Assembly (NCBI GenBank): GCA_025350245.1
Contig: JANXYG010000028.1
Coordinates: forward strand, 1-49,007
Reading direction: 5' to 3'
DNA length: 49,007 nt
From: Betaproteobacteria bacterium
GTDB lineage: Bacteria > Pseudomonadota > Gammaproteobacteria > Burkholderiales > Ga0077523
Shown: piece by piece, positions 35,411-44,500 of the stretch
Layout of the letters: the number at the start of each line of letters is the position of its first letter
Numbering within the stretch: position 1 is the first letter of the stretch
Made by a program: the position numbers and the translations under genes
Notes under the pieces: model-generated
Database searches by the model: none
What the model saw: the letters and a program-made list of their open reading frames with translations, nothing else
What the model was told of the DNA's origin: nothing

Positions 35411-37048
35411 ATGCCAAAATATTCCGGGGAATCGATCAACGATACGCTGATGTGGGCTGCGGCGAATGTGCTCGCACTGGTTTCCCTGTTGCAATGGACG
35501 CCGGCGAACGCCCGAGACGTGCTGAGCCTGTTTCCCTCCACGCGCTACTTGATTCTGAGTTCCCCATGGCGCCCGACGTCCAACGACGAATGCAGTGCAC
35601 TCCAGCAAGAGTTTTCGGCAGAGGTTTCTGGCCTGACTGGGCAACATCAAGCGTGCCTGGCCGACACACCAGCCGATCCGAACGAGGGCGGCTCGTGCTC
35701 GAAGGCCAGTTGCCAAGCGCTGCACAGCGCCATGGATTCGGCGTCGCGCAAGTCGAGCGCAGAGACGAGCCTGTGCCGGCAGCGAGTGGGCGAGTACCTG
35801 GCAGCCCAACGTCAGGAAGCCGAGCAACGGCGCAAAACCGCGGAGGCTGCGGAGCGGGAGGCAAAGGACCGCGAACGCGAAGACGCTGCCCGCAAGGCAA
35901 AGACCGAAGCGGATCGCCAAAAGGACGACAAGTCCCGGCGTGATCGCGATGCCGAACGCGACCGCGACCGGAAGGCCCAGGAAGCGCGCGATCAACGCGA
36001 CCGCCAGGAGGCAGATGCTCGGCAAACCAAGGACAAGGCCGAACGCGAGGCCGCGCGCGTAAAGGCGGACAAGGAATCAGCTGATCGAGCGAGCGCAGAC
36101 AAGGAAGCGAGGAATCAGGCCCGCGCGGCGCAGGACGCTGCGGACCAAGCCCGCCGGGAATCGGAGCGGGCCTTGGCTCAAGCCCGGTACGAAGCCGAAC
36201 TTGCCCGGGCGAGAGAAGCCACCGCCAAAGTGGAACGCGAAAACAAGGAACAGGCGCTCTATCTCGACCTCGTTATCAAACTGAAGGACGGAAAAGACAA
36301 AGTCAGCATGACCAAGGAGTTCATCGAGAATCCGTTCAAGAAGGCCGCGGAAATGGCTGGCGACGCGGTGGTCGGCAAGCTGGTAGACAAAGGCCTGGAT
36401 CTCGCCGCGCCCATCGGCCCTGAGAAGGAGGACTCTCGCTACGAAGCAGTGGCTGCCGGCGTAGACGCTGCCCGCGGCACGGCGCTCGGGGGCAGCCCCG
36501 CTGCGGATAAGATTTCTGGCGCTGCACTGGAAGGCATCAACAAGATCAACCGCCAAGTGTTGGGCCAGTTGGATGACTTGGGAAAGCAGATGGACCAGAT
36601 CGGCAAAGGAGAGACGCGATCGGCTGGCACAACACCTTCAACCTATAGTCCCTCACCGCCTCCTCGAACCTCTGGGGGTGAGGTAGTCCGGCCCAGAGCT
36701 GCTGCCGAGACGCCCAACCCCTTCAGGCGCGAGACGAACAACGACCGCGTTGCAGCAGCATCACCGGAAGGGATGCCGACCGTCAACCCGTTCGTCAAGC
36801 GCGGCGGCGGGTCCACGTACGATGATCCGGATACCGGTCGCACCTACAGCATTCCGTCGGGGCACATCCTGTATCGCAACCCCGGCACCGGCGCGTTGTC
36901 CGTCGTCGAAGACGCCCAAGTGCGCCGCTCCAGCGACGACGATTGGATGGAAGACGGACAACCACGGTGCAGCGCGTCGGGCAAGGGTCGGGTTCTTGCC
37001 GAGTGCGAGAAACGTCGCAAGACGAAGAATCCGTTTGCGACCAAGTAG
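35411..37048 (+). CDS. Secreted coiled-coil protein of unknown function
   Basis: A 545-residue protein divergent from the FGE gene. The N-terminus (1-35) ends with a signal-like ALVSLLQWTPANA, followed by a Cys-containing region (about 60-135). A long, strongly charged Ala/Arg/Glu/Lys/Asp coiled coil spans about 140-300. A helical segment (310-400) with Gly-rich parts and a Pro/Ser-rich linker follows, then a C-terminal domain around STYDDPDTGRTYSIPSGHILY and a short Lys-rich end. I recognise no family. Divergence from the FGE gene over 64 bp suggests a shared regulatory region. A structural or envelope-spanning role is only a guess. Confidence 0.7.
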   Translation: MPKYSGESINDTLMWAAANVLALVSLLQWTPANARDVLSLFPSTRYLILSSPWRPTSNDECSALQQEFSAEVSGLTGQHQACLADTPADPNEGGSCSKASCQALHSAMDSASRKSSAETSLCRQRVGEYLAAQRQEAEQRRKTAEAAEREAKDREREDAARKAKTEADRQKDDKSRRDRDAERDRDRKAQEARDQRDRQEADARQTKDKAEREAARVKADKESADRASADKEARNQARAAQDAADQARRESERALAQARYEAELARAREATAKVERENKEQALYLDLVIKLKDGKDKVSMTKEFIENPFKKAAEMAGDAVVGKLVDKGLDLAAPIGPEKEDSRYEAVAAGVDAARGTALGGSPAADKISGAALEGINKINRQVLGQLDDLGKQMDQIGKGETRSAGTTPSTYSPSPPPRTSGGEVVRPRAAAETPNPFRRETNNDRVAAASPEGMPTVNPFVKRGGGSTYDDPDTGRTYSIPSGHILYRNPGTGALSVVEDAQVRRSSDDDWMEDGQPRCSASGKGRVLAECEKRRKTKNPFATK

Positions 37049-37162
37049 GCGAACATCTTGGGCGCCGACGAGCGAAAATCGGCCTTCCCGACGGCAGACT
37101 GCTTTGTCTGATAGCAAGGGCGCGATTGCGTTCATGTCGCTGCCTATCCGATAGGAGGTTTC

Positions 37163-38500
37163 ATGCTCGCCACCTTCACCCTCAGCAACTTCAAGAGCTT
37201 CAGGGAAGCGCAGCTCCACCTGGGTCCCTTGACCGTCCTGATCGGTGCCAACGCCGCTGGCAAGAGCAACGCGATCGAGGCTCTCAGGCTGCTTTCCTGG
37301 CTCGCCCAAGGCCAGAAGCTGAGTTCGATTCAGTACGCGGTCAACAGCGCCGACCGGGTCGTGCGCGGCCGAATCGATGACCTCTGTCATCGCGGGCAGA
37401 GCCAGTTCGGTCTCGGCTGTGTGACCAACGATTCGCATTGGAACCGCTTGGCAATGCAGATCAGCATTCGCGAAGGTGAATTGCACATCTCTGCCGAGAA
37501 GATCGACGAGGTTTTGGTAACGGTCCCTCTTTACGATATGGACCAGCCATCGACAGGGCTGAGCACAGATGCCGGGGTGGCGTACAACAATTTTTCGCGA
37601 GGTCGCAACAAACCGCACGTTACCGTGAGCGATCAAATGGCGGTGTTTGCGCAGTTGGAGAGTGCTGTTCGTTTCGAGGTCGGGCACAAAAAAGCCCAGG
37701 AAACGATTCCCGATGTCGCAAAGCGGTACCAGAACCTGTTGTCGAACATTCTATTCCTGGATCCGGTTCCGGCGCGCATGCGGGAGTACAGCTTCACCAA
37801 CGACAAGCGACTGCTCGGGGACGGTACCAATCTTTCGAGTGTGCTGTTTCGTCTCTGGGGTGGCGGCGATGACTTCCCCGCGGAACCCTTCTTGTCGCAA
37901 CGCGCGGCCATCCTCGAGTTCATCCAAAGCCTGCCTGAGCAGGACATTGCCGGTTTGAACTTCCTGAACGGCCCGCGAGGCGAAGTCATGGTGGAGTTGC
38001 TCGAGACGTTCGGCGGTGCCCCGATGGCCTATGACGCCTCGCTCCTGTCGGATGGCACATTGCGGGTGTTGGCTATTGCTGCCGCAATGCTCTCGGCGCC
38101 GGAAGGCAGTCTGGTAGTCATCGAAGAAATCGACAACGGTGTGCACCCGAGCCGCGCGCGCCATCTGCTGGACAGCATTCGGTCGATTGCAGAGCGCCGC
38201 AAACTTCGCGTGCTCCTATCGACACATAACCCAGCCATGCTGGATGCACTCCCGGATGCCGCGGTACCCGATGTGGTGTTCTGCTATCGCGACCCAGTAA
38301 GCGGAGCAAGCAAACTCGTTCGAATGCAACAGATCCCGGATGTCCCTGAACTGCTGGTCCAAGGACAACTGGGCCACCTGATGACTTCGGGCGCGCTGGA
38401 ACGGTTCGTCAAGACACACAAGGGTTCTGAGGCGCGCAAGGAGAAGGCAAGGGCATGGTTGGAAACGCTTCACGCGGCCGACCCCGGGGTGGAGGGATGA
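37163..38500 (+). CDS. RecF/OLD-like AAA (ABC-type) ATPase
   Basis: A 445-residue ATPase of the AAA_21/SMC-like group. The N-terminus LSNFKSFREAQLHLGPLTVLIG leads into Walker A GANAAGKSN (about 29-37). SLLSDGTLRVLAIAAAML is the signature, VVIEEIDNGVHPSRA is Walker B with the extra Glu, and LLSTHNPAMLDALPD is the switch His. The middle part (100-260) is unique. There is no C-terminal TOPRIM. GGAGG precedes the ATG. The stop overlaps the PIN gene by four bases; such ATPase-nuclease pairs resemble two-gene phage-defence systems (PARIS, Septu), with PIN as effector here. Confidence 0.9.
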   Translation: MLATFTLSNFKSFREAQLHLGPLTVLIGANAAGKSNAIEALRLLSWLAQGQKLSSIQYAVNSADRVVRGRIDDLCHRGQSQFGLGCVTNDSHWNRLAMQISIREGELHISAEKIDEVLVTVPLYDMDQPSTGLSTDAGVAYNNFSRGRNKPHVTVSDQMAVFAQLESAVRFEVGHKKAQETIPDVAKRYQNLLSNILFLDPVPARMREYSFTNDKRLLGDGTNLSSVLFRLWGGGDDFPAEPFLSQRAAILEFIQSLPEQDIAGLNFLNGPRGEVMVELLETFGGAPMAYDASLLSDGTLRVLAIAAAMLSAPEGSLVVIEEIDNGVHPSRARHLLDSIRSIAERRKLRVLLSTHNPAMLDALPDAAVPDVVFCYRDPVSGASKLVRMQQIPDVPELLVQGQLGHLMTSGALERFVKTHKGSEARKEKARAWLETLHAADPGVEG

Positions 38501-38952
38501 CTGCGATCGTCATCGTCGACAGCTCCATATTGCTGAACATCCTCAATGTGCCAGGCAGAAACCAGCACAGGGCAGAAGTCCTTTTCGATCTCGAGCGAAT
38601 GATCGAAGCGGGGGATCACCTCTTCATTCCAATGGCAGCCATCGTCGAGGTCGGGAACCACATCGCCCAATTACCGGATGGCACGCTTCGCAGGTCGTCC
38701 GCCGATCGCTTCGTCAACGAGTTGCGCAAGGCGGTCGCGGACGACGCTCCCTGGAAACCTATCAATTTTCCCTCGAATGAAGAAGTTCTTGGGTGGCTCG
38801 ATGCGTTTCCCGATTCGGCTACCAAGGGCATCGGTATGGGCGACCTCTCAATACGCAAGGAATGGGAGGCCTGCTGCGGGCGCTACGCTCTCAGCCGAGT
38901 TCGCGTCTGGACATTGGACAATGATCTTGCCGGGCTCGACCGAATAGTCTGA
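38497..38952 (+). CDS. PIN-like ribonuclease paired with the ATPase
   Basis: A 151-residue protein that reads like a PIN domain: Asp8 in IVIVDSSILLNIL, Glu51 in AAIVEVGNH, Asp116 in GIGMGDLSIRKEW and Asp141 in VWTLDNDLAGLD could form the acidic metal site. PIN proteins cleave RNA and often act as toxins. Start overlaps the ATPase stop (ATGA). No antitoxin-like gene is adjacent, so the ATPase may hold it in check or trigger it. It is the last gene before the right island boundary. Confidence 0.8.
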   Translation: MTAIVIVDSSILLNILNVPGRNQHRAEVLFDLERMIEAGDHLFIPMAAIVEVGNHIAQLPDGTLRRSSADRFVNELRKAVADDAPWKPINFPSNEEVLGWLDAFPDSATKGIGMGDLSIRKEWEACCGRYALSRVRVWTLDNDLAGLDRIV

Positions 38953-38976
38953 ACACGGATACGCGATACGGGACTT

Positions 38977-39573
38977 CTAGTCTCCGGATGCGGTGGGGCA
39001 GGGCGCGGCACCCGCCAGCGCCGTTCCGATCATCGCGTCACGCGAGACGAGCTTCGCCAGAGCCACCTCGTCCAGTCCATCGGTCCCGGCGGGTCTGGCC
39101 GGCACCACCAGATAGCGCATGTCGGCGGTCGAATCGTGCACACGCACGGTCGTGGTGACTGGCAAATCGACACCGAATTCACTCAGCACGACACGCGGCT
39201 CCCGGACGGTACGGCTGCGGTACTCTCGGCTCTTGTACCAGTCGGGCGGCAGGCCCAGCAGCCAGCGCGGATAGCACGAGCACAAGGTGCACACCACGAC
39301 GTTGTGCACGTCCGGCGTGTTCTCGACGACCACCAGCTTGTACAGGCCGCGGTCGAGGCCGATCTCCTCCAGCGCGGCATTGCCGTCCGCCAGCAGACGC
39401 GCCTTGTAGGCCGGATCGACCCAGGCCCGGGCGACGACCTTCGCGCCACGGGCGGGCGTGCGCGCATCCATGTCGGCGACCTGGGCGTCGACCTGTTCGA
39501 GCGACAGGATGCCCTTGTCCGCGAGCAGCTCGCGCAGCGAGGTTTCGAGGAGATTGAAGTAGGTGGTGGGCAT
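38977..39573 (-). CDS. Cobalt-type nitrile hydratase alpha / thiocyanate hydrolase gamma subunit
   Basis: A 198-residue metal-binding subunit of the nitrile hydratase family. The metal claw VCTLCSCY (Cys95, Cys98, Cys100) with Thr before Leu is the cobalt type; two of these cysteines are oxidised in active enzymes. REYRSRTVREPRVVLSEFGV and LVSRDAMIGTA are typical. It converts a nitrile to an amide or hydrolyses thiocyanate to COS and ammonia; the split-beta arrangement leaves both possible. Its last 50 bases include the right-hand copy of the island repeat (39001-39048), so its C-terminal tail may come from the island. Confidence 0.9.
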   Translation of the reverse strand: MPTTYFNLLETSLRELLADKGILSLEQVDAQVADMDARTPARGAKVVARAWVDPAYKARLLADGNAALEEIGLDRGLYKLVVVENTPDVHNVVVCTLCSCYPRWLLGLPPDWYKSREYRSRTVREPRVVLSEFGVDLPVTTTVRVHDSTADMRYLVVPARPAGTDGLDEVALAKLVSRDAMIGTALAGAAPCPTASGD

Positions 39574-39575
39574 GA

Positions 39576-39863
39576 TCAGGCCGGTTCCAGCCAGTGCTGG
39601 TAGATCTCGACGTCGACGGTGTCGGTGGCGGGCCCGCTGTAGTCGGGCCACAACTCGCGCTGCGCGAAGCGCACCCGGTATAGCGGCTGCGCCGGTTCGC
39701 CGGAGCGACAGTAGGCAAGCTCCTCGGGGTTGCGATAGACGCCGCACAGGCGCTCCACGATACCGGTGTGGCCACGCGCATAGAACGGGGTGCGCACATG
39801 ACCGGGCGGAAAGGCCACGCGCACCTGCACCTTCTGCCCGTCGCGGAACCGGACGTCGGTCAT
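39576..39863 (-). CDS. Nitrile hydratase beta C-terminal-domain subunit (ScnA-like)
   Basis: A 95-residue protein equal to the C-terminal SH3-like half of nitrile hydratase beta: FRDGQKVQVRVAFPPGHVRTPFYARG, GIVERLCGVYRNPEELAY and YRVRFAQRELWPDYSG are characteristic. In classical nitrile hydratases this is fused to the N-terminal half; here it is a separate gene, as in thiocyanate hydrolase and three-subunit nitrile hydratases. Start overlaps the preceding beta-N gene stop by four bases; the alpha gene starts two bases later. Confidence 0.9.
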   Translation of the reverse strand: MTDVRFRDGQKVQVRVAFPPGHVRTPFYARGHTGIVERLCGVYRNPEELAYCRSGEPAQPLYRVRFAQRELWPDYSGPATDTVDVEIYQHWLEPA

Positions 39864-40216
39864 GATCCTGCGGTCGGCTCGCGCCGCCGCTCTACCTCGG
39901 CCATCTTGCGCGCGAGGTCGTCGATGGAGATGACGCCGCGCTGGATCAGCGCCTGCGTGATGGCATGGATCCACCGCTCATAGTAGGTCATGCGATCGTA
40001 GGCGGCAGCGCCGAGGCCTTCGATGTGGCGGCGCAGTTCATCGACGCAGATCAGGCGCCGGTCCGGGTGGGCGAGCAACACGTTCAGGGCGTCGACGCGC
40101 TTTTCCCACAGGGCGTATTCGTGCTCTGTGCAGGCGACACGACCGGCATCTATCCCGCCCATGTCGTGCACTCCGCGCGCCGCCAGTGCGCCGGACTGAT
40201 CGCGCTGGAGGCTCAT
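39860..40216 (-). CDS. Nitrile hydratase beta N-terminal-domain subunit (ScnB-like)
   Basis: A 118-residue helical protein equal to the N-terminal half of nitrile hydratase beta: ARGVHDMGGIDAG, HEYALWEKRVDALNVLL, DELRRHIEGLGAAAYDRMTYYERWIHAI and the ending QRGVISIDDL. The order beta-N, beta-C, alpha matches scnB-scnA-scnC. Its ATG overlaps the stop of the RND adaptor gene (ATGA), so the hydratase is translationally coupled to the efflux operon. I see no separate cobalt activator gene in the window. Confidence 0.88.
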   Translation of the reverse strand: MSLQRDQSGALAARGVHDMGGIDAGRVACTEHEYALWEKRVDALNVLLAHPDRRLICVDELRRHIEGLGAAAYDRMTYYERWIHAITQALIQRGVISIDDLARKMAEVERRREPTAGS

Positions 40217-41559
40217 TTCTTCGGCGGGTCGGCAGCCTTTGCTGCGTCGGCCTTGGGCATCGCCACAGCCTTGGGAACCTCGGCGGACTTCGGCATCTCC
40301 GCGGGCTTCATCGCAGCGGCTGGCTTCGCACCGGCATCGGCGCCCTTCGGTGCATTTGCAGGCTTCGGCACATCTGCAGGCTTCGGCACATCTGCCCCCT
40401 TCGGTGCATCTGCAGGCTTGGGCGCTTCCGGCGGCTTCGGCGGTGCGCCCGGTGGCTGTTGCGGATTGACTTTCGCGCCCTCGGCCAGGCTGGCCGGCGG
40501 GCTGACCGCCACCACCACGCCCTCGTCCAGACCGCTGGCGATCCGCAACATCTTGCCATCGGTACCGGCGACGACGATCGGCACGAAATGCGCCTTGCCG
40601 TCCTTGCCGACGATGACCACGAACGGCTTCTTGTCCTTGGTGACCAACGCGCCGACCGGCACCTCGATGAAGCTGGTGGCGGGGATCAGCAGCGACGCGT
40701 TGACGAAACTGCCGGCGACGAAACGCCCGTCGGTATTGTCGAATTCGACCTCGGTGCGCAAGGTCCGGGTGCGGGTGTCGAGCGCGCCCGAGGTGCGGGC
40801 GATCTTGCCGCTCACCTTGCGCTCCGGTGCCGCGGCATCGATCACGTCGACGTCGAGTCCGGCCTTGATCACCGGCGCATCGGCCTGCTCGGCGTAGACG
40901 GTGATCTTGAGTTTCGAGGTATCCGCTATCGTCACCAGCGGCAATGCCGATGTCTGGTTGCTGGCCGCGTTGGTGACCAGCGCGCCCTGGTCGGCATAGC
41001 GCGCCGTGACCACACCCGCGAACGGCGCGCGCAGCGTGCGATAACTCGACAACGTGCGCACTTCGCCGATCTGGGCCTCGGCAACACGCACGTCGGTGTC
41101 GGCGGTGTCGAGCGCCTGCTGCGAGAAGAAACCCGCGCCCGCGAGTTCGCGCGTGCGCTTTGCGATCTGCCGCTTGTTGGAGAGGCCGGCATTGATGGTG
41201 GCGACCTGCGCATCGAGTTCCGGCGAGGTGATCTCGGCGATCACCTGACCCTGCTTGACGATGTCACCCACGTCGACATTGATGCGACTCAGGTAGCCGC
41301 TCACCTTGCTGTAGAGCGTGACGCTCTGGTGCGGCAACGCCTCGCCGACCAGGGTGATCTTGCGAAAATTGGGACCCTTCTGCGATTTGGCAACGGTGAC
41401 GTTGACACCGGCCGCGGCCTTGTCGGCCTTCTCGCGCGTTTCGGCCGCCTCGCGCGCCTCGCGCGCCTTGGAGTAATAGAGCACGCCGCCGCCGGCCGCC
41501 ACGATCAGGACGATGCCGATGATGAGGAATACGACGAAGGAACTGCGCTGACGTTGCAT
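40213..41559 (-). CDS. RND efflux periplasmic adaptor (membrane fusion protein)
   Basis: A 448-residue HlyD/AcrA-type adaptor. An N-terminal membrane anchor (about 8-28) precedes a lipoyl half-motif (YSKVSGYLSRINVDVGDIVKQGQVI), a hairpin, the second half (LRAPFAGVVTARYADQGALV) and the beta-barrel (LKITVYAEQADAPVI). Residues about 365-448 are an unusual low-complexity tail of degenerate PKPADAPKGAD-type repeats. It lies 24 bp after the permease gene; stop overlaps the hydratase beta-N start. Order permease-adaptor is the reverse of the common acrA-acrB order. Confidence 0.92.
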   Translation of the reverse strand: MQRQRSSFVVFLIIGIVLIVAAGGGVLYYSKAREAREAAETREKADKAAAGVNVTVAKSQKGPNFRKITLVGEALPHQSVTLYSKVSGYLSRINVDVGDIVKQGQVIAEITSPELDAQVATINAGLSNKRQIAKRTRELAGAGFFSQQALDTADTDVRVAEAQIGEVRTLSSYRTLRAPFAGVVTARYADQGALVTNAASNQTSALPLVTIADTSKLKITVYAEQADAPVIKAGLDVDVIDAAAPERKVSGKIARTSGALDTRTRTLRTEVEFDNTDGRFVAGSFVNASLLIPATSFIEVPVGALVTKDKKPFVVIVGKDGKAHFVPIVVAGTDGKMLRIASGLDEGVVVAVSPPASLAEGAKVNPQQPPGAPPKPPEAPKPADAPKGADVPKPADVPKPANAPKGADAGAKPAAAMKPAEMPKSAEVPKAVAMPKADAAKAADPPKK

Positions 41560-41583
41560 TGTTGGATTCTCCCTATGCGATCG

Positions 41584-44500
41584 CTAGACCGCGTCGCCGC
41601 TGGCTTCGCGCTCGAAACGAGCGTCGAGCAGGTGCAGCGTTGGCATCTTGCGGCGCAGCAGGCTGTAGACCACCGGCACGACGAACAGCGTCGAGATGGT
41701 GGCAAGAATCAGCCCGCCGATCACGGCAATTCCCAGCGGCGCGTTCTGCTCGCCACCCTCGCCGAGACCCATTGCCATCGGAATCATGCCGATGATCATC
41801 GCCAGTGCCGTCATCAGCACCGGCCGCAAACGGGTGCGCCCGGCTTCGATCGCAGCCTGGACGACGTCCACCTCCGGGTGCAGCGCGCGGTACTCGTTGG
41901 CGAAGCTCACCACCAGGATCGAGTTCGAAACCCCGATGCCGACCGCCATGATCGTGCCCATCATCGACATCACGTTCAGGCTGGTACCGGTGAGCGTGAG
42001 CATCCACAGGATGCCGATCAGCGCGCCCGGCACCGCCATCATGATGATGAACGGGTCGGTCCACGACTGGAACAGCATCACCAGCAGCGCGTAGACGAGG
42101 ATCACAGCCAGCACCAGGCCCAGAGCCAGGCTGGAAAAGGACGACTGCATCACGTCGTACTGGCCGCGGATATTGATCTTGGCCGTCTTCGGAAAATCCT
42201 TTTCGGCCAGGATGGCGTCGATCTTGGCCTTGATCTCGCTCACGGTGCTGCCGAGATCGCGTCTGTCGAGATTGGCGGCGATGTCGATCACGCGCTGCAG
42301 CGTGTAGTGCGAGACCGACTGATAACTCAGCTCGGGCTTGATGGTGGCGACATTGCCGAGCGTGATGACCGGTGCACCCTGGGTCGGCATGGTCACGCGC
42401 GGATCGGCGGCAACCGAAACCGGCGAAGTTGTCGGTGACACCGGGGTCGCCATCAACGACTCGACACTTGCCACGCGCTCGGGTGGCGTCCGTACCGACA
42501 CCGTGTAGTTGACGCCATTGGGGTTCAGGAAATACGACGGCGCGATGATGTCGCTCGACGACAGCGAGATCAGGGCGCTGTTGGCCACATCGCGTTGGGT
42601 AAGGCCGAGCCGGGCCGCCCGCATGCGATCGACATCGATCTTGAGCGCCGGGTAATTGAGCACCTGCATCTGACGCACGTCGACGGCGCCGACGGTTTCC
42701 TCGACCGCGCGGCGCACCCGGTTGGCGTAGCCCTGCGCCCGCTCGAAGTTGGAGTCCTGCACCTGGATGTCGATCGGCGCCGGCAGGCCGAAGTTGAGCA
42801 CCTGGGTGACGATGTCGGCGTTCTGAAAATAGAACTCGGCCCCCGGATACTTCTGCGGCAGCGCCTTGCGGATCTCGCGCAGATAGTGCTCCACCGGCTG
42901 GTGCGGCGCCTTGAGCAGGATCAGCACCTCGGCGTCCATGCCGCTAATGTTGTCGGTGGGCACCAGCGCCAGATTGAAGAACAGTGGCACGCCGATCATG
43001 TCGTTGATGCGGTCGATCTCCGCGGCGGGGATGATCTTGCGCAGATCTTCCTCCACCGCGAGAACCAGCTTCTCGGTTTCCTCGATGCGGGTGCCGATGG
43101 GCGCGCGCACATGCAGCTTCATGATGCCCACGTCCGGCGTCGGGAAGAAGTCGGTGCCGACCACCTTCACCAGCATCAGGCTGATGCCGCCGAAGATCAC
43201 CACCACGAGCATCATCACCAGGCGATGCGTCAGCGCCATGATCAGGAGGCTGCCATAGAAGTTGGTCAGCCCGTCGAGGATGCGGTCGCGCCCGGCGTTG
43301 AAGCGGGCACCGAAACCGCGGCGCGTACCGGGCTCGTGGTCATGCCGCTCGCCTTCGAGCAACTGGCGCGACAGCATCGGTACCAGCGTGAACGACAGGA
43401 TGTAGGAAGCGAGCAGGGAGAACACCACGGCCAGCGCGAGCGGCGTGAACAGATAGCGCGAGACGCCGAACAGGAACGACACCGGGAAGAACACGATGCA
43501 AATCGCGAGCGTGGCCATGGTGCGCGGCATGGCCACCTCGCGCGAGCCTTCGAGAATCGCGACGGTCAGTGGCTGGCCCATGGCGCGGTGGCGATGGATG
43601 TTTTCCACCGCGACGGTGGCGTCGTCGACCAGGATGCCGGTCGCGAGCGCCAGCCCGCCGAGCGTCATCAGGTTGATGGTGTTGCCGGTGACGTACAGGC
43701 AGATCACGCCGGCGAACATGGCGCACGGGATCGAGGTGATCACCACGATGGTGTTGCGCCAGCTCCCGAGGAACAGCAGGATCATGATCGACACCAGCAC
43801 TGATGCCAGCACCGATTCGGATGCCACGTTGGTGATGGCCGCCCGCACAAACGTCGACTGATCGAAGTCGAGCGTGATGTCCATGCCGTCGGGCGCGCCG
43901 GCGCGGATCTCGTCGAGCAGGTTGCGCACGCCGTTGACCACCGACAGGCTGGACGCGTCGGAATGCTTCAGGATGGTGAGATAGGTGGCGCGGCGACCGT
44001 CGACGTGGACGATGTTGCTCTGGACGGTGAAGCCATCTTCCACATGCGCCACGTCGCCCAGCGCCACTGGCACATTGCCCTGGATGCGCAGCGGCATGCG
44101 ATTGAATTCGTCGACCGTTGCCGGGCTCGAGTTCATCAGCACGTTGTAGTCGAAGCTGCCGATGCGCGCGGTGCCGGAGGGAATCAGCAGATTCGAGTTC
44201 TGGAGCGTGTTGACCACGTCGTTGGGCGACACACCCTTGGCCGACATGAGGGTCGGATTCAGGTCGACCGAGATCTGCCGCAACCGGCCGCCGAAGGGAG
44301 CGGGCACCTGCAGGCCGGGAATCGTGAACAGCTTCACGCGCACGAAGTTGAACGCGTGGTCGAACATCTTGCCCTCCGGCAGCACCTTGCTGGAGAAGGT
44401 CATGTTCACGATCGGCACGTTGGCCGGGTTGTACGTGATGATGATCGGCGGCGAGATACCCGGCGGCAGGATGCGCAGCGCAGTGCCGTTGATGGCGTTG

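Larger units (their letters stand above)
31036..39048. mobile_element. Accessory island with a diversity-generating retroelement, flanked by 48-bp direct repeats
   Basis: The segment between the two copies of the hydratase-gene 3' end holds the RT, TR, avd and target genes, an FGE-sulfatase protein, a coiled-coil protein and an ATPase-PIN pair. By eye its base composition is less GC-rich and its codon use more mixed than the flanks. The right-hand copy lies inside the intact hydratase alpha gene. The left copy carries a different tail, as expected if integration replaced that gene's 3' end. No integrase, transposase or tRNA is seen, so the mechanism is unknown. Confidence 0.6.

Noticed and set aside
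40186-42438. 750-codon plus-strand ORF opposite the RND pump and adaptor
   Set aside because: Antisense shadow of high-GC coding sequence; composition is His/Arg/Asp-rich and the minus strand encodes clear RND proteins.
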